Assembly (NCBI RefSeq): GCF_009834565.1
Contig: NZ_CP019428.1
Coordinates: 1,240,001 to 1,304,000, forward strand
Length of the DNA stretch: 64,000 nucleotides
Direction: 5' to 3'
Origin: Pseudomonas sp. R76
Lineage (GTDB): Bacteria; Pseudomonadota; Gammaproteobacteria; Pseudomonadales; Pseudomonadaceae
Both the position numbers and the translations under genes were made by a program. The notes under the pieces were generated by a model. It saw only the letters and a list, made by a program, of their open reading frames with translations. It ran no database searches and was not told the DNA's origin. Below are positions 30,180 to 38,785 of this stretch, piece by piece. The first letter of the stretch is position 1. Each line of letters opens with the position of its first letter.

Positions 30180-30910
30180 AACGAAATAAACGCGTAGTTG
30201 GCCGGCACCTGGGTTGCGATCTGGGCGCCGGCATCCAACAGCTGTTCGGCGATGTCCATGCCGGACACATGAAACACCCACTCATTGGCTGCGGCTGGCT
30301 GATCAGTCGCCAATTCGATTGCCTGGGAAAAGGCGTTCATGTCCGGCAAGTACGCGGTAAACCCATCGCCCTTGAGCGCGGTGGTGCGAATGCCCAGCAA
30401 GGCGCACACCGCCTCCTTGGTCTGCACGTCATCGCGGTCGGCCTGGCGCGAGCGGCGGATCAACTCTGCCAGTTCCCGGTCCATCAATTCGCCACCGACG
30501 ATCAACGCCGGGCCTTGTTCCCAGGATTCCGGCGGGCAGTCTTTGGCCGCTGGGTTCAGCGGGATATGCGGGTTGATTTCCATCGGATAGATGCGACACA
30601 CCAGCGGGCGACGCTCATAAATGCGGCAACGGTTGTCGTCGTCAAGATTCCGGCAGCGCCCGGCGTTGTAAGCGGCAAAGGTGATTGCCACAAACGCCTC
30701 GGTACTGCCGCTCGGCACCACCACTGAACGGCGCTCGGCGTGTTCGCGTTGTTGCACGGGCAAGCCCAGGCCATTGCCGAGAAACCCTTCCACCAGAACG
30801 ATGACGTTACCGCCGTCAGCCGCCCAACTGCGGGCCTCTTCGAGGGTCAGGGGCACATGATGGTCGGTGCAGCATTTGCCGCAACCCACGCAGGAAAAGT
30901 GAGTGTTCAT
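30167..30910 (-). CDS. YkgJ-family cysteine-cluster protein
   Basis: 247 residues from the ATG giving MNTHFSCVGCGKCC; the frame opens 30 codons earlier without a better start. The N-terminal cluster C7-x2-C10-x2-CC, together with a central CRNLDDDNRCRIYERRPLVC and a Pro-Glu segment (RIYPMEINPHIPL), is the pattern of the YkgJ/UPF0153 family, thought to bind a zinc or iron-sulfur centre. The last 70 residues (GFTAYLPDMNAFSQAIELAT) are not part of the cysteine domain. The biochemical function of the family is unknown. Convergent with the fusion lipoprotein gene. Confidence 0.82.
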   Translation of the reverse strand: MNTHFSCVGCGKCCTDHHVPLTLEEARSWAADGGNVIVLVEGFLGNGLGLPVQQREHAERRSVVVPSGSTEAFVAITFAAYNAGRCRNLDDDNRCRIYERRPLVCRIYPMEINPHIPLNPAAKDCPPESWEQGPALIVGGELMDRELAELIRRSRQADRDDVQTKEAVCALLGIRTTALKGDGFTAYLPDMNAFSQAIELATDQPAAANEWVFHVSGMDIAEQLLDAGAQIATQVPANYAFISLRAS

Positions 30911-31018
30911 GGAGGATCTGTCACCAGGCAAGGTCAGAGGGCACTCTTGAACAGTGACGGGTTTTTGCCTCTCTGCACTGTTCAAGTCCTTGCAAAGCAA
31001 GTTATGCGCCAGTGCCTG

Positions 31019-31501
31019 TCAGTCCTCGGGCACCACGTCGCGCAGCACAAACACCATGCCGGCGCTTTCGTACAGTTGCCGGGCGCGCAGGTTGCTCTCG
31101 CGCACCTTGAGGTCGACGTAGGGTTCGCCGCGCTGCTTGAACACCTCAAAGGTGTGCAGCAACAGGGCGCGGCCCAGCCCCTGGCCTTGGGCGCCAGGGT
31201 GCACGCTGAGGTTCTTGATGAATGCACTGGTCCAGCATTGGGCCACACCGAGTATGCCGTCGCTGTTGCTGGCGACCAGGCACAGCGTGGGGTCGAACTC
31301 GGCATCCGTGATGAACCGGTGTTGCCATTGCGCCAGGCTGGCGACGCGGCCGCCGCCTTGGTCCTGGGTCATGCGCAACACCGCATGAATCGCCGGAGCC
31401 AGCTCATCGCGGTAATGATCCAGTCGAATATCGGCCGGCCACTGCGGCGCGGGCAGGCTGGCGGTGAGGTCGCGGCGCAGCAGTTGGAAATACTCCGCCA
31501 C
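31019..31501 (-). CDS. GNAT-family N-acetyltransferase
   Basis: 160 residues with a GNAT fold pattern: beta-4 IKNLSVHPGAQGQGLG carries the acetyl-CoA pyrophosphate loop (QGQGLG), followed by ALLLHTFEVFKQRG and the C-terminal VRESNLRARQLYESAGMVFV. The GTG start lies three bases after the cheV stop on the same strand, so translation is probably coupled to cheV. The substrate cannot be predicted; protein or small-molecule acetylation are both possible. Confidence 0.85.
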   Translation of the reverse strand: MAEYFQLLRRDLTASLPAPQWPADIRLDHYRDELAPAIHAVLRMTQDQGGGRVASLAQWQHRFITDAEFDPTLCLVASNSDGILGVAQCWTSAFIKNLSVHPGAQGQGLGRALLLHTFEVFKQRGEPYVDLKVRESNLRARQLYESAGMVFVLRDVVPED

Positions 31502-31504
31502 CGG

Positions 31505-32407
31505 CTACAGACCCTTTTGCGCCACAGATTTCGCAGCCACCACCAGGCACTTGGTCAGTTCGGGCGAGGAGAACTTGGTGAGCACCGCGTCGGCACCGGC
31601 CAGCCGCGCCTTTTCGCTGTTCATCGCGCTGTCCAGGGAGGTGTGCAGCAGCACATAAAGCTCCTGGAAGTCCGGGGTTTCGCGCAGGGTGCGGGTGAGG
31701 GCGTAACCGTCCATTTCGGACATTTCGATGTCGGAGACCACCACGTTGATCTGCTCGACCGTGCCTTGCAGCTCCAGCAGCACGTCGATGGCTTCCTTGG
31801 CGCTGCGTGCGGTGTGGCACGTCAGGCCCAGATTGCGCAGCGTATGCACCGACTGCTGCAGGGCGACCTGGCTGTCATCCACCACCAGAATCCGCGCATT
31901 GCCGAGGACTTCGGCCTCTTCCATGGTCAGGTCGGTGGGCGCCGCTTCAATCGGTGCCGGGGCGATACCGTGGATAACCTTCTCGATGTCCAGCACCTGC
32001 ACCAGCCCGCCTTCCACCTGGGTAACCCCGGTGATAAACGAGCGATTGCCGCCGGAGCCATAGGGCGGCGGGCGAATGTCGGTGGTCAGGCAGTGCACGA
32101 TCTTGCTCACCGCCTGCACATGCAGGCCCTGCTTGGAGCGGCTGACGTCGGTGACGATCAGGCAGCCGCCGTTCGGGTCTTGCAGGGGCATTTCGCCCAG
32201 CGCACGGCTCAGGTCGATCACCGACAGCGACGTACCGCGCAGCGTGGCGATGCCTTTGACGTGTGGGTGCGACTCCGGCAGCTTGGTCAGCGGCGGGCAG
32301 GGGATGATTTCACTGACTTTCAACAGGTTGATGGCCATCAGCTTGCCGCTGCGCAGGGTAAAGAGCAGAAGCGAGAGTGAATCTGCGCGGGCTTTGGTGG
32401 TGGACAT
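31505..32407 (-). CDS. cheV: CheV, CheW-receiver chemotaxis coupling protein
   Basis: 300 residues in two domains. Residues 10-150 are a CheW-like coupling domain (FTLRSGKLMAINLLKVSEII, GIATLRGTSLSVIDLSRALG) that joins receptors to CheA. Residues 170-295 are a receiver domain with DD in ILVVDDSQ, phospho-acceptor Asp226 in VVSDIEMSEMDGYAL and the Lys in LTKFSS. CheV is thought to aid adaptation or act as a phosphate sink. It is near the Aer-like receptor gene but on the other strand and not in its operon. The GNAT gene follows at once. Confidence 0.92.
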   Translation of the reverse strand: MSTTKARADSLSLLLFTLRSGKLMAINLLKVSEIIPCPPLTKLPESHPHVKGIATLRGTSLSVIDLSRALGEMPLQDPNGGCLIVTDVSRSKQGLHVQAVSKIVHCLTTDIRPPPYGSGGNRSFITGVTQVEGGLVQVLDIEKVIHGIAPAPIEAAPTDLTMEEAEVLGNARILVVDDSQVALQQSVHTLRNLGLTCHTARSAKEAIDVLLELQGTVEQINVVVSDIEMSEMDGYALTRTLRETPDFQELYVLLHTSLDSAMNSEKARLAGADAVLTKFSSPELTKCLVVAAKSVAQKGL

Positions 32408-32481
32408 AAAAACCTTCTGTGGATCAGGGATGACGATCTATAGAGGGTTATCGACCTCGGCGGCCGAGGCTTTAACCCGAT

Positions 32482-32614
32482 GATCGTTCCCACGCTCTGC
32501 GTGGGAACGCCGCCCCGGACGCTCCGCGTCTCGTGGTGCAAGAGTCAGGTCCTGCGCAGTGGTGACGCGGAGCGTCACAGGATGCATTCCCACGCGGAGC
32601 GTGGGAACGATCAG
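32482..32614. repeat. GATCGTTCCCACGC-type inverted repeat element
   Basis: GATCGTTCCCACGCTCTGCG at one end and CGCGGAGCGTGGGAACGATC at the other form an imperfect mirror pair around a GC-rich middle that repeats the same words (GACGCTCCGCGTC, GACGCGGAGCGTC). The same element recurs at 43788 and 49058 in this window. Short open frames inside it are the source of spurious small-protein predictions. Confidence 0.8.
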
Positions 32615-32616
32615 TA

Positions 32617-33591
32617 TCAGGCCTTCCAGACTTGCGGGTTCACCAAGTCTTGCGGGCGCTGGCCCAGCAAGGCGCTGCGCAGGTTTTCCAGGGCGCGATT
32701 GGCCATGGCTTCACGGGTTTCACCGGTAGCCGAGCCGATGTGCGGCAAAGTCACCGCATTGCTCAGCTGGAACAGCGGCGATTCGGCCAGCGGCTCTTGC
32801 TCATACACATCCAGCCCGGCGCCACGAATCTTCTGGGTTTGCAGGGCTTCGATCAGTGCCGGCTCGTCCACCACCGGCCCACGGGAGATGTTGATCAGGA
32901 TCGCGCTGGGCTTCATCAGCCCCAGTTCGCGGGTGCTGATCAGGTGGCGAGTCTTGTCGCTCAACGGCACCACCAGGCAGACGAAATCCGACTCGGCCAG
33001 CAACTGCTCCAGGCTGCGGAACTGCGCGCCCAGCTCTTGCTCAAGTTGCGTCTTGCGGCTGTTGCCGCTGTACAGGATCGGCATATTGAAACCCAGGCGC
33101 CCGCGACGGGCGATGGCCGCGCCGATGTTGCCCATGCCGACGATACCGAGGGTTTTGCCGTGCACATCGCAACCGAACAACGGCGCACCAACGCTGGCCT
33201 TCCATTGCCCGGCCTTGGTCCACGCGTCCAACTCGGCCACGCGGCGGGCGCTGCTCATCAGCAAGGCAAAGGCCAGGTCGGCGGTGCTTTCGGTGAGCAC
33301 GTCGGGGGTGTTGGTGAGCATGATCCCGCGCTCGTTGAAGTACGCCACGTCGTAGTTGTCGTAGCCCACCGACACGCTGGAGACCACTTCCAGCTTGCTC
33401 GCGCCTTCAAGCTGCGCACGGCCGAGCTTGCGGCCCACGCCGATCAAGCCGTGGGCGTGGGGCAGAGCCTCATTGAATTGCGCGTTGATGTCACCCAGCT
33501 TGGGGTTGGGCGCGATCACCTCGAAGTCCTGTTGCAGGCGTTCGATCATTTCCGGGGTGACGCGGCTGAAGGCGAGGACGGTCTTTTTCAT
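32617..33591 (-). CDS. D-2-hydroxyacid dehydrogenase, GhrB/TkrA-like
   Basis: NAD(P)H-dependent reductase of 2-keto acids such as glyoxylate, hydroxypyruvate or 2-ketogluconate. 324 residues from MKKTVLAFSR; the frame opens in the adjacent REP but has no better start. The nucleotide site is GIVGMGNIGAAIARRG, and the catalytic triad is visible as Arg in LINISRGPVVDE, Glu in YEQEPLAESPL and His in LPHIGSATGETR. It stands alone between a repeat element and a REP doublet. The precise substrate is not decidable from sequence. Confidence 0.88.
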   Translation of the reverse strand: MKKTVLAFSRVTPEMIERLQQDFEVIAPNPKLGDINAQFNEALPHAHGLIGVGRKLGRAQLEGASKLEVVSSVSVGYDNYDVAYFNERGIMLTNTPDVLTESTADLAFALLMSSARRVAELDAWTKAGQWKASVGAPLFGCDVHGKTLGIVGMGNIGAAIARRGRLGFNMPILYSGNSRKTQLEQELGAQFRSLEQLLAESDFVCLVVPLSDKTRHLISTRELGLMKPSAILINISRGPVVDEPALIEALQTQKIRGAGLDVYEQEPLAESPLFQLSNAVTLPHIGSATGETREAMANRALENLRSALLGQRPQDLVNPQVWKA

Positions 33592-33610
33592 TGCAAAACT
33601 CCGCTCAAAT

Positions 33611-33699
33611 TGTGGGAGCTGGCTTGCCTGCGATTGCGGTGTGCCATTTGCCATTGTATTGGCTGATCCTCCGCTATCGCAGGCAAGCCAGCTCCCACA
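33611..33699. repeat. REP doublet (inverted pair)
   Basis: TGTGGGAGCTGGCTTGCCTG and its complement face each other across about 40 bases between the dehydrogenase gene and the LysR gene. Confidence 0.8.
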
Positions 33700-33735
33700 G
33701 CCAAATGATGTTGTGTGTGGGGCTGCATTCCAAAA

Positions 33736-34704
33736 TCAGTTCGCCAACCGCGCGCCGCTCAGGCTGCCGCTCAATTCATAGGCCACCAGTTCCGCCTGGT
33801 GCGCTGCCAGTATTTCCGGCAGCGACCCGCGCAGGTATTCCACCCACGTCTTGATCTTCGCATCCAGGTATTGGCGCGACGGGTAGATGGCATACAGGTT
33901 CAGCTCTTGCGAACGATAAGTCGGCATCACCCGTACCAGCGTGCCGTTGCGCAGGCCTTCGATAGCCGCATACACCGGCAACAGGCCGACGCCCATGCCA
34001 CTGGTGATCGCGGTTTTCATCGCATCCGCCGAGTTGACCAGGAACGGCGACGTATTGATCGCTACACTTTCCTGGCCTTCGGGGCCGTTGAAGGTCCATT
34101 TATCCAGCTGGATCACCGGGCTCACCAGGCGCAGGCAGGCGTGGTTGAGCAAGTCCTGGGGCCGTTGCGCGCAGCCCTTGGCCTTGACGTAATCCGGCGA
34201 GGCGCAGGCGATGCTGTAAGTAATGCCCAGGCGCTGGGACACGAAGCCCGAGTCCGGCAGTTCGCTGGCCAGCACGATGGACACGTCGTAGCCCTCGTCG
34301 AGCAGGTCCGGCACGCGGTTGGCCAGGGTCAGGTCGAAGGTCACGTCGGGGTGGGTGCGGCGGTAGCGGGCAATCGCATCGATGACGAAATGCTGGCCGA
34401 TGCCGGTCATGGTGTGCACTTTCAACTGCCCGGCGGGGCGCGCATGCGCGTCGCTGGCTTCGGCCTCGGCTTCTTCGACGTAGGCGAGAATTTGTTCGCA
34501 GCGCAGCAAATAGCGTTTACCGGCCTCGGTCAGCGCAATGCGGCGGGTGGTGCGGTTGAGCAAGCGGGTTTGCAGATGGGCTTCCAGGTTGGAGACCGCG
34601 CGCGAGACGTTGGCCGTGGTGGTGTCCAGTTGCACGGCGGCGGCGGTGAAGCTGCCAGCTTCGGCCACGCAACTGAACGCGCGCATGTTTTGCAAAGTGT
34701 CCAT
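33736..34704 (-). CDS. LysR-family regulator, divergent from the FUSC efflux operon
   Basis: 322 residues. The N-terminal helix-turn-helix reads MRAFSCVAEAGSFTAAAVQL...VSRAVSNLEAHLQTRLLNRT, followed by the LysR effector domain (LKVHTMTGIGQHF, LDEGYDVSIVL, MGVGLLPVYAA). The gene diverges, across 181 bases, from an outer-membrane factor/FUSC/DUF1656/HlyD operon. That is the standard AaeR-aaeXAB arrangement and makes it the likely aromatic-acid- or drug-responsive activator of the operon. Confidence 0.9.
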   Translation of the reverse strand: MDTLQNMRAFSCVAEAGSFTAAAVQLDTTTANVSRAVSNLEAHLQTRLLNRTTRRIALTEAGKRYLLRCEQILAYVEEAEAEASDAHARPAGQLKVHTMTGIGQHFVIDAIARYRRTHPDVTFDLTLANRVPDLLDEGYDVSIVLASELPDSGFVSQRLGITYSIACASPDYVKAKGCAQRPQDLLNHACLRLVSPVIQLDKWTFNGPEGQESVAINTSPFLVNSADAMKTAITSGMGVGLLPVYAAIEGLRNGTLVRVMPTYRSQELNLYAIYPSRQYLDAKIKTWVEYLRGSLPEILAAHQAELVAYELSGSLSGARLAN

Positions 34705-34730
34705 GGAGTGTTCTCAGGGGAGATAACAAA

Positions 34731-34741
34731 TTGTGACACAA
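34731..34741. promoter_or_regulatory. candidate LysR-type binding dyad
   Basis: TTGTG-A-CACAA is a perfect 11-base dyad in the gap between the LysR gene and the efflux operon, with further partly symmetric TAAC/GTTA flanks. LysR proteins bind interrupted dyads in such gaps; the assignment is tentative. Confidence 0.35.
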
Positions 34742-34885
34742 AGTTACGCCGTCCAGTGATCCCTACCAACGGATTATCGCTTGAACGGTAACAAAGATTC
34801 ACAGGAATGCCAGCTTATCGTTCCCCAAGCCGCCCCCTAGAATTGCGCCATCTTCCCGCCACACCACCTCAGGAATACGCTTGCC

Positions 34886-36397
34886 GTGCCGCGTCGCATC
34901 AGCAGAGAGCTGAAGGCTCTCAGTGTTTTGGCCTTATCGTTAGCAATCAGCGGCTGCATCGGAACCGGAGGAATCGCCCCCCAAGGCCAGGCCCTCAACG
35001 CCAATACCCTGGCCACCGACGAAGCGATTCAACACGTCACCCAGGACGCCCACTGGCCCACCGCGCAATGGTGGCAAGCCTACGGCGACCCGCAACTGAA
35101 CCGCTGGGTCGCACTGGCCACGCAAAACAGCCCGAGCCTGGCCATGGCCGCCGCGCGGGTGCGTGAAGCGCGGGCCATGGCCGGTGTTGCCGAGTCGGCC
35201 GAGGCGTTGCAGATCAACAGTGACACCACGCTCAAGCGCCACAACTGGCCGAAGGATCAGTTCTACGGGCCGGGCGAGCTGAGCGGCGCCAACACCTGGG
35301 ACAACAGTTCCTCCCTGGGCTTGAGTTACGCCCTCGACCTGTGGGGCCGCGAAAGCAACGCCAGCGAACGCGCCGTCGACCTGGCGCACATGAGCGCCGC
35401 CGAGGCGCGCCAGGCCCAGCTCGAATTGCAAAACAACGTGGTGCGCGCCTATATCCAGCTGTCGTTGCATTACGCCAACCGCGATATCGTCGCCGCCACG
35501 CTGGCCCAGCAACAGCAGATTCTCGACCTGGCCAATAAACGCCTGAATGCCGGGATCGGCACGCACTTCGACGTCAGCCAGGCCGAAACGCCGTTGCCGG
35601 AGACCCATCGTCAACTGGACGCCTTGGACGAAGAAATCGCCTTGAGCCGTAACCAACTGGCGGCATTGGCCGGCAAAGGCCCAGGTGAGGGCGCGCAACT
35701 GCAACGCCCGAGCCTGAGCCTCGCCGCGCCGCTGAAATTACCTTCCAGCCTGCCGGCGCAGTTGCTTGGCCAACGCCCGGACGTGGTCGCCAGCCGCTGG
35801 CAAGTCGCCGCGCAAGCGCGTGGCATTGATGTGGCCCATGCCGGTTTCTACCCCAACGTCGACCTCGTCGGCAGCCTCGGCTACATGGCCACTGGCGGCG
35901 CCATGCTGGGCTTTTTGAGTGGTGAGAAACTCAATTACAACGTCGGCCCGGCGATCACCTTGCCGATCTTCGACGGCGGCCGTTTGCGCGGGCAGTTGGG
36001 CGAAGCCAGCGCCGGCTATGACATCGCCGTGGCCAAGTACAACCAAACCCTGGTCAATGCGCTCAAGGGCATAAGCGACCAGTTGATCCGTCGCGAGTCC
36101 ATGGACAAGCAGTCGGCGTTCGCCGCGCAGTCGGTGGCCTCGGCGCAAAAAACCTACGACATTGCGATGATCGCCTACCAGCGCGGCCTTACCGATTACC
36201 TCAACGTGCTGAACGCCCAGACCTTGCTGTTCCACCAGCAGCAAATCGAGCAACAGGTGCAGGCCGCGCGCCTGAGCGCGCATGCCGAACTGGTCACCGC
36301 CCTGGGCGGTGGGCTCGGTGCCGGCAACGATGTGCCGCAGCCTGCCAAAACCCTTCCGAGCAAAACCCCGGCGGCGCTGGCCGTGTTTGATCACTGA
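34886..36397 (+). CDS. outer-membrane efflux lipoprotein (OprM/NodT family)
   Basis: TolC-like outer-membrane channel, 503 residues, starting at GTG with AGGAA upstream. The signal peptide ends in a lipobox (LALSLAISGC). Two repeats of the OEP fold follow, with the family pattern WWQAYGDPQLNRWV, YALDLWGRESNASERA, LLGQRPDVVASRWQVAAQAR and GPAITLPIFDGGRLRGQL. It is the first gene of an operon with FUSC, DUF1656 and HlyD proteins, so it probably gives that tripartite pump its exit duct. It could also serve the RND operon, which lacks one. Confidence 0.9.
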   Translation: MPRRISRELKALSVLALSLAISGCIGTGGIAPQGQALNANTLATDEAIQHVTQDAHWPTAQWWQAYGDPQLNRWVALATQNSPSLAMAAARVREARAMAGVAESAEALQINSDTTLKRHNWPKDQFYGPGELSGANTWDNSSSLGLSYALDLWGRESNASERAVDLAHMSAAEARQAQLELQNNVVRAYIQLSLHYANRDIVAATLAQQQQILDLANKRLNAGIGTHFDVSQAETPLPETHRQLDALDEEIALSRNQLAALAGKGPGEGAQLQRPSLSLAAPLKLPSSLPAQLLGQRPDVVASRWQVAAQARGIDVAHAGFYPNVDLVGSLGYMATGGAMLGFLSGEKLNYNVGPAITLPIFDGGRLRGQLGEASAGYDIAVAKYNQTLVNALKGISDQLIRRESMDKQSAFAAQSVASAQKTYDIAMIAYQRGLTDYLNVLNAQTLLFHQQQIEQQVQAARLSAHAELVTALGGGLGAGNDVPQPAKTLPSKTPAALAVFDH

Positions 36398-36407
36398 GTA
36401 GGATTTG

Positions 36408-38585
36408 ATGACGCCCTTGCCTGCACCGCTGCGCTGGTTGCACTCCCTGGAGTGGCGGCGTGGTTTTTTCGACTGGGCACGCAGCGATGGCGTGACCTGG
36501 GTGTATATCTTCAAAGTGTTGATCGCCGCGTTCCTCACGCTGTGGCTGGCGATGCGCCTGGAACTGCCGCAACCGCGCACGGCGATGATCACCGTATTTA
36601 TCGTGATGCAACCGCAGAGCGGCCAGGTGTTCGCCAAGAGTTTTTACCGCTTCCTGGGCACCTTGGCCGGGTCGGCGGTGATGGTCTTTCTGATCGCCTT
36701 GTTTGCGCAGAACACCGAATTGTTCCTTGGCGCGCTGGCGATCTGGGTGGGCATTTGCACGGCCGGTGCGACGCGTAATCGCAACTTTCGCGCCTATGGG
36801 TTTGTGTTGGCCGGCTACACCGCGGCGATGGTCGGTTTGCCCGCCCTGGCGCACCCGGACGGCGCCTTTATGGCGGCGGTGTGGCGGGTGCTGGAAATCT
36901 CCCTGGGGATTCTCTGCTCCACGTTGGTCAGCGCCGCGATCCTGCCGCAAACCAGCAGCGCCGCGATGCGCAACGCCTTGTATCAGCGCTTCGGCGTGTT
37001 CGCGCTGTTTGTCACCGACGGTCTGCGTGGGCGCAGTCAGCGTGAAGGGTTCGAGGCCAGCAACGTGCGCTTTATCGCCGAAGCGGTGGGGCTGGAAGGG
37101 CTGCGCAGTATCACCGTGTTTGAAGACCCGCATATGCGGCGGCGCAATGGCCGGCTCAGTCGCCTCAACAGCGAATTCATGAGCATCACCACGCGCTTTA
37201 ACGCCTTGCACCAGTTGCTTGAGCGGCTGCGCACGGATGCGGCCGATCACGTGGTCGCGGCCATCAAGCCGGGCCTGCAAGACCTTGCCGAACTACTCGA
37301 TGGTTTTTCCGCTCGCGCCCTCACCAGCCCCGACGCGGCGCGGTTGGCCAACCAACTCAGCGCCTATAAAGACGGCTTGCCCGCCAAAGTGCGCAGCCTG
37401 CGTGCGCGCTTCCAGGAGGGCGACCCGAGCGAAGCCGAGCAACTGGATTTCCATACCGCCTACGAGCTGCTTTACCGCTTTGTCGACGACCTGCACAACT
37501 ACGCGTTGACCCACGCGTCACTCGCCGACCACAGCCATGCGCGCGAGCAGTGGGACGAAACCTTTATCCCCAAGACCAACTGGCTGGCCTGCGCCGCGTC
37601 CGGCATTCGCGCGTCATTTATCTTGATCGTGCTGGGCAGTTACTGGGTGGCCACCGCCTGGCCGAGCGGCGCGACCATGACCCTGATCGCCGCCGCCACC
37701 GTGGGCTTGTCGGCCGCCACGCCCAACCCCAAACGCATGGCGTTCCAGATGGCCTGCGGCACCTTGATCGGCGCGTTGGTGGGGTTCGTCGAAATGTTCT
37801 TCGTGTTCCCGTGGATCGACGGCTTCCCGTTGCTGTGCGTGATGCTGGCGCCGGTGATCATCTTCGGCTCTTTCCTCGCTTCACGCCCGCAATACGCCGG
37901 TGTCGGCGTCGGCCTGCTGATCTTCTTCAGCACCGGCTCGGTGCCGGATAACCTCACGGTCTACAACCCCTACACCTTTATCAACGACTACATCGCCATG
38001 GTCATCGGCATGTTGGTGTGCGCGGCGGCGGGCGCGATCATCCTGCCGCCCAACAGCCGCTGGCTGTGGCGCCGCTTGGAGCAGGACCTGCGTGAGCAGG
38101 TGGTGTACGCCATCAGCGGCAAACTCAAGGGCCTGGCCTCGAGTTTTGAAAGCCGCACCCGCGATCTGTTGCACCAGGCCTACGGCCTCGCCGTCGGCCA
38201 GCCGCAGGTACAGCGCGACCTGCTGCGCTGGATGTTCGTGGTGCTGGAAGTCGGCCACGCGATCATCGAGTTGCGCAAGGAACAGGCGATTTTGCCGGTG
38301 CACCCGGCGTATGCCGAATCCCAGCCGTGGCGACAGGCGATCCGCGTGATGGGCCGGTCGTTGGTGCGGCTGTTTCTGCAGCCCAGCGCGAGCAACCTGG
38401 AGCGCGGCCTGATTGCCGTCGACCACGCGATCAGCCGCGTGCAGGCCACCGACGAACCCTTCGCCCCGCACTTCGACACCTCGGCCCTGCGCCGGGTGAA
38501 AAGCTACCTGCACTTTATCCGCACCTCGCTGCTCGACCCGCAATCGCCACTCGCGGCCCTCAAAGGAGCCCCGCATGCCTCGTGA
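36408..38585 (+). CDS. FUSC-family (AaeB-like) inner-membrane efflux protein
   Basis: 725 residues from an ATG ten bases after the outer-membrane gene stop; a TTG one codon earlier is an unlikely alternative. It has two clusters of about six membrane helices (about residues 30-180 and 400-545) separated by cytoplasmic domains, as in AaeB and fusaric-acid-resistance proteins. Conserved marks include PRTAMITVFIVMQPQSGQVF and WPSGATMTLIAAATVGLSAA. It probably exports aromatic carboxylic acids or similar compounds with the adaptor encoded downstream. The 3' end overlaps the DUF1656 gene by 11 bases. Confidence 0.9.
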   Translation: MTPLPAPLRWLHSLEWRRGFFDWARSDGVTWVYIFKVLIAAFLTLWLAMRLELPQPRTAMITVFIVMQPQSGQVFAKSFYRFLGTLAGSAVMVFLIALFAQNTELFLGALAIWVGICTAGATRNRNFRAYGFVLAGYTAAMVGLPALAHPDGAFMAAVWRVLEISLGILCSTLVSAAILPQTSSAAMRNALYQRFGVFALFVTDGLRGRSQREGFEASNVRFIAEAVGLEGLRSITVFEDPHMRRRNGRLSRLNSEFMSITTRFNALHQLLERLRTDAADHVVAAIKPGLQDLAELLDGFSARALTSPDAARLANQLSAYKDGLPAKVRSLRARFQEGDPSEAEQLDFHTAYELLYRFVDDLHNYALTHASLADHSHAREQWDETFIPKTNWLACAASGIRASFILIVLGSYWVATAWPSGATMTLIAAATVGLSAATPNPKRMAFQMACGTLIGALVGFVEMFFVFPWIDGFPLLCVMLAPVIIFGSFLASRPQYAGVGVGLLIFFSTGSVPDNLTVYNPYTFINDYIAMVIGMLVCAAAGAIILPPNSRWLWRRLEQDLREQVVYAISGKLKGLASSFESRTRDLLHQAYGLAVGQPQVQRDLLRWMFVVLEVGHAIIELRKEQAILPVHPAYAESQPWRQAIRVMGRSLVRLFLQPSASNLERGLIAVDHAISRVQATDEPFAPHFDTSALRRVKSYLHFIRTSLLDPQSPLAALKGAPHAS

Positions 38586-38775
38586 AATCGCCTTCCACGG
38601 CGTGTACATGCCGACCATGACCTTGATGTTCTTGATCGCGGCAGGGCTGGCCTGGGCTCTGGACCGCTTTCTGGCCGGGTTCGACCTGTACCGTTTTTTC
38701 TGGCACCCGGCGTTGTTGCGCCTGAGCCTGTTCGTTTGCTTGTTCGGCGCCCTGGCGCTGACCGTCTACCGTTGA
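38575..38775 (+). CDS. DUF1656 (AaeX-like) small membrane protein
   Basis: 66 residues with two membrane helices (about 10-28 and 45-63) separated by FLAGFDLYRFFWHPAL. This size, topology and sequence match the DUF1656/AaeX proteins found between FUSC and HlyD genes. Its role in the pump is not known. It overlaps the FUSC gene by 11 bases and is followed after ten bases by the adaptor gene. Confidence 0.88.
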   Translation: MPREIAFHGVYMPTMTLMFLIAAGLAWALDRFLAGFDLYRFFWHPALLRLSLFVCLFGALALTVYR

Positions 38776-38785
38776 GAATGCCCCG

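Noticed and set aside
32480..33666. Plus-strand frames of 291 and 344 codons over the dehydrogenase gene
   Set aside because: They start in the repeat element or lie antisense to the D-2-hydroxyacid dehydrogenase, which has intact catalytic motifs on the minus strand.
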